Origin: Patescibacteria group bacterium
GTDB lineage: Bacteria > Patescibacteriota > Minisyncoccia > Phycocordibacterales > UBA12079
Direction: 5' to 3'
DNA length: 22,506 nt
Assembly: GCA_018821685.1 (NCBI GenBank)
Contig: JAHJLO010000083.1
Location: 1-22,506, forward strand
A program made the translations under genes and the position numbers. The first letter of the stretch is position 1. Each line of letters starts with the position of its first letter. Shown piece by piece: positions 21,994 to 22,506 of the stretch. Under the pieces are notes generated by a model, which saw only the letters and a program-made list of their open reading frames with translations, was not told the DNA's origin and searched no databases.

Positions 21994-22113
21994 TTCCAAA
22001 GTCGGAGTCTGGCTTCATCGGTTTCGAAAAAAAATTATCTAGTTGTATACGTAAATATACCTTAATAAATTTTTTTCTTAACTCCTTGTCGTGCATCCAA
22101 TTTTGAAATTATC
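21989..22113. repeat. Intergenic element copy 2, with 17-bp terminal inverted repeats
   Basis: The 125-bp element starts AATAATTCCAAAGTCGG (21989-22005) and ends CCAATTTTGAAATTATC (22097-22113), inverted copies with 13 of 17 matches. The left end matches copy 1 at 16 of 17 positions and the right end at 15 of 17. It lies between grpE and dnaK and overlaps the grpE stop codon. Confidence 0.8.
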
Positions 22114-22153
22114 AAATATAAGTTATAAGTTAATCAGAATAAAATAAAACATT

Positions 22154-22506
22154 ATGTCAAAAATTTTAGGAATTGATTTAGGAACAACAAATTCAGCAAT
22201 GTCGATAATCGAAAATGGGGAACCAAAGATTATTGAAAATGCCGAAGGTAACAGAACAACACCTTCAATTGTTGCTGTTTCAAAAACAGGTGAAAGATTG
22301 GCAGGTCTTTTGGCTAAAAGACAGGCTGTGACTAACCCTCAGAATACAGTTTTTGGTATTAAAAGATTTATTGGTCATAATTTTGATGACGAGGTTGTTC
22401 AAAAAGATAGAAATACTGTTCCCTATGAAATAAGGAAGGCTGAAAATGGAGGTGTTGAAGTTAAAATGGGAGAAAATTGGCACACACCAGAAGAAGTATC
22501 TGCGAT
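22154..22506 (+). CDS. dnaK: Chaperone DnaK, N-terminal part (cut by window edge)
   Basis: DnaK is the Hsp70 chaperone that binds exposed hydrophobic segments of proteins under ATP control. About 117 residues are visible, from MSKILGIDLGTTNSAMSIIENGEPKIIENAEGNRTTPS, the diagnostic first phosphate loop, through GLLAKRQAVTNPQNTVFGIKRFIG. The frame is open to the window end. No Shine-Dalgarno sequence is present, and a duplicated TATAAGT (22117-22130) upstream could supply a -10 box. The partner grpE is directly upstream. Confidence 0.98.
   Translation, partial: MSKILGIDLGTTNSAMSIIENGEPKIIENAEGNRTTPSIVAVSKTGERLAGLLAKRQAVTNPQNTVFGIKRFIGHNFDDEVVQKDRNTVPYEIRKAENGGVEVKMGENWHTPEEVSA

Noticed and set aside
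1..22506. CRISPR array, tRNA or rRNA genes
   Set aside because: No regularly spaced short repeats, cloverleaf with CCA-type end or rRNA-like conserved stretches were seen in the gaps. The only regular repeats are coding.

Overview
This AT-rich window looks like the chromosome of a Patescibacteria (CPR) bacterium, probably a Parcubacteria/Paceibacteria lineage. That placement is inferred from short, pared-down versions of universal proteins (AlaRS without the C-terminal C-Ala domain, ThrRS without the TGS domain, a short L13), from an FtsA/PilM-like protein paired with a single-pass membrane protein of a type I know from these genomes, and from a repetitive surface protein ending in a PYTG-type tail. 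No 16S gene is present to settle it. The standard genetic code fits every gene, and none of the 25 visible stop codons is TGA.

Left part (1-2590), accessory in character. The window opens in the last 30 codons of an IS30-family transposase. Next comes a secreted five-repeat surface protein (251-2104) with a signal peptide, exactly 80-residue Ig-like repeats and a C-terminal IPYTG + membrane helix + basic tail. A small reverse-strand gene of clearly higher GC content (about 2254-2499) follows, boxed in by terminators.

Middle (2597-14109), mostly single genes or small operons. thrS (reverse strand) is preceded by a T-box tRNA-sensing leader that I consider the clearest regulatory discovery here. 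Then come an unrecognised 249-aa protein with its own promoter, strong ribosome binding site and terminator; miaA; a three-gene MacA/MacB-type ABC export operon; a Nudix hydrolase; a 67-aa orphan; an RpoD-family sigma factor (reverse); and alaS, divergent from the sigma gene, with a promoter that would make an essentially leaderless mRNA.

Right part (14220-22506), core. An FtsA/PilM-like actin-fold protein and a membrane-anchored beta-rich protein form a possible envelope module. The alpha-operon cluster follows (infA, rpmJ, rpsM, rpsK, rpsD, rpoA, rplQ, rplM, rpsI) and ends at a terminator, then grpE and the start of dnaK.

Structures between genes. Two diverged copies (123 and 125 bp) of an element with 17-bp terminal inverted repeats sit directly behind the ABC permease and grpE stop codons. 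Most genes, including all the ribosomal proteins, lack a Shine-Dalgarno sequence. Three genes (the 249-aa and 67-aa orphans and the sigma factor) have near-perfect ones.
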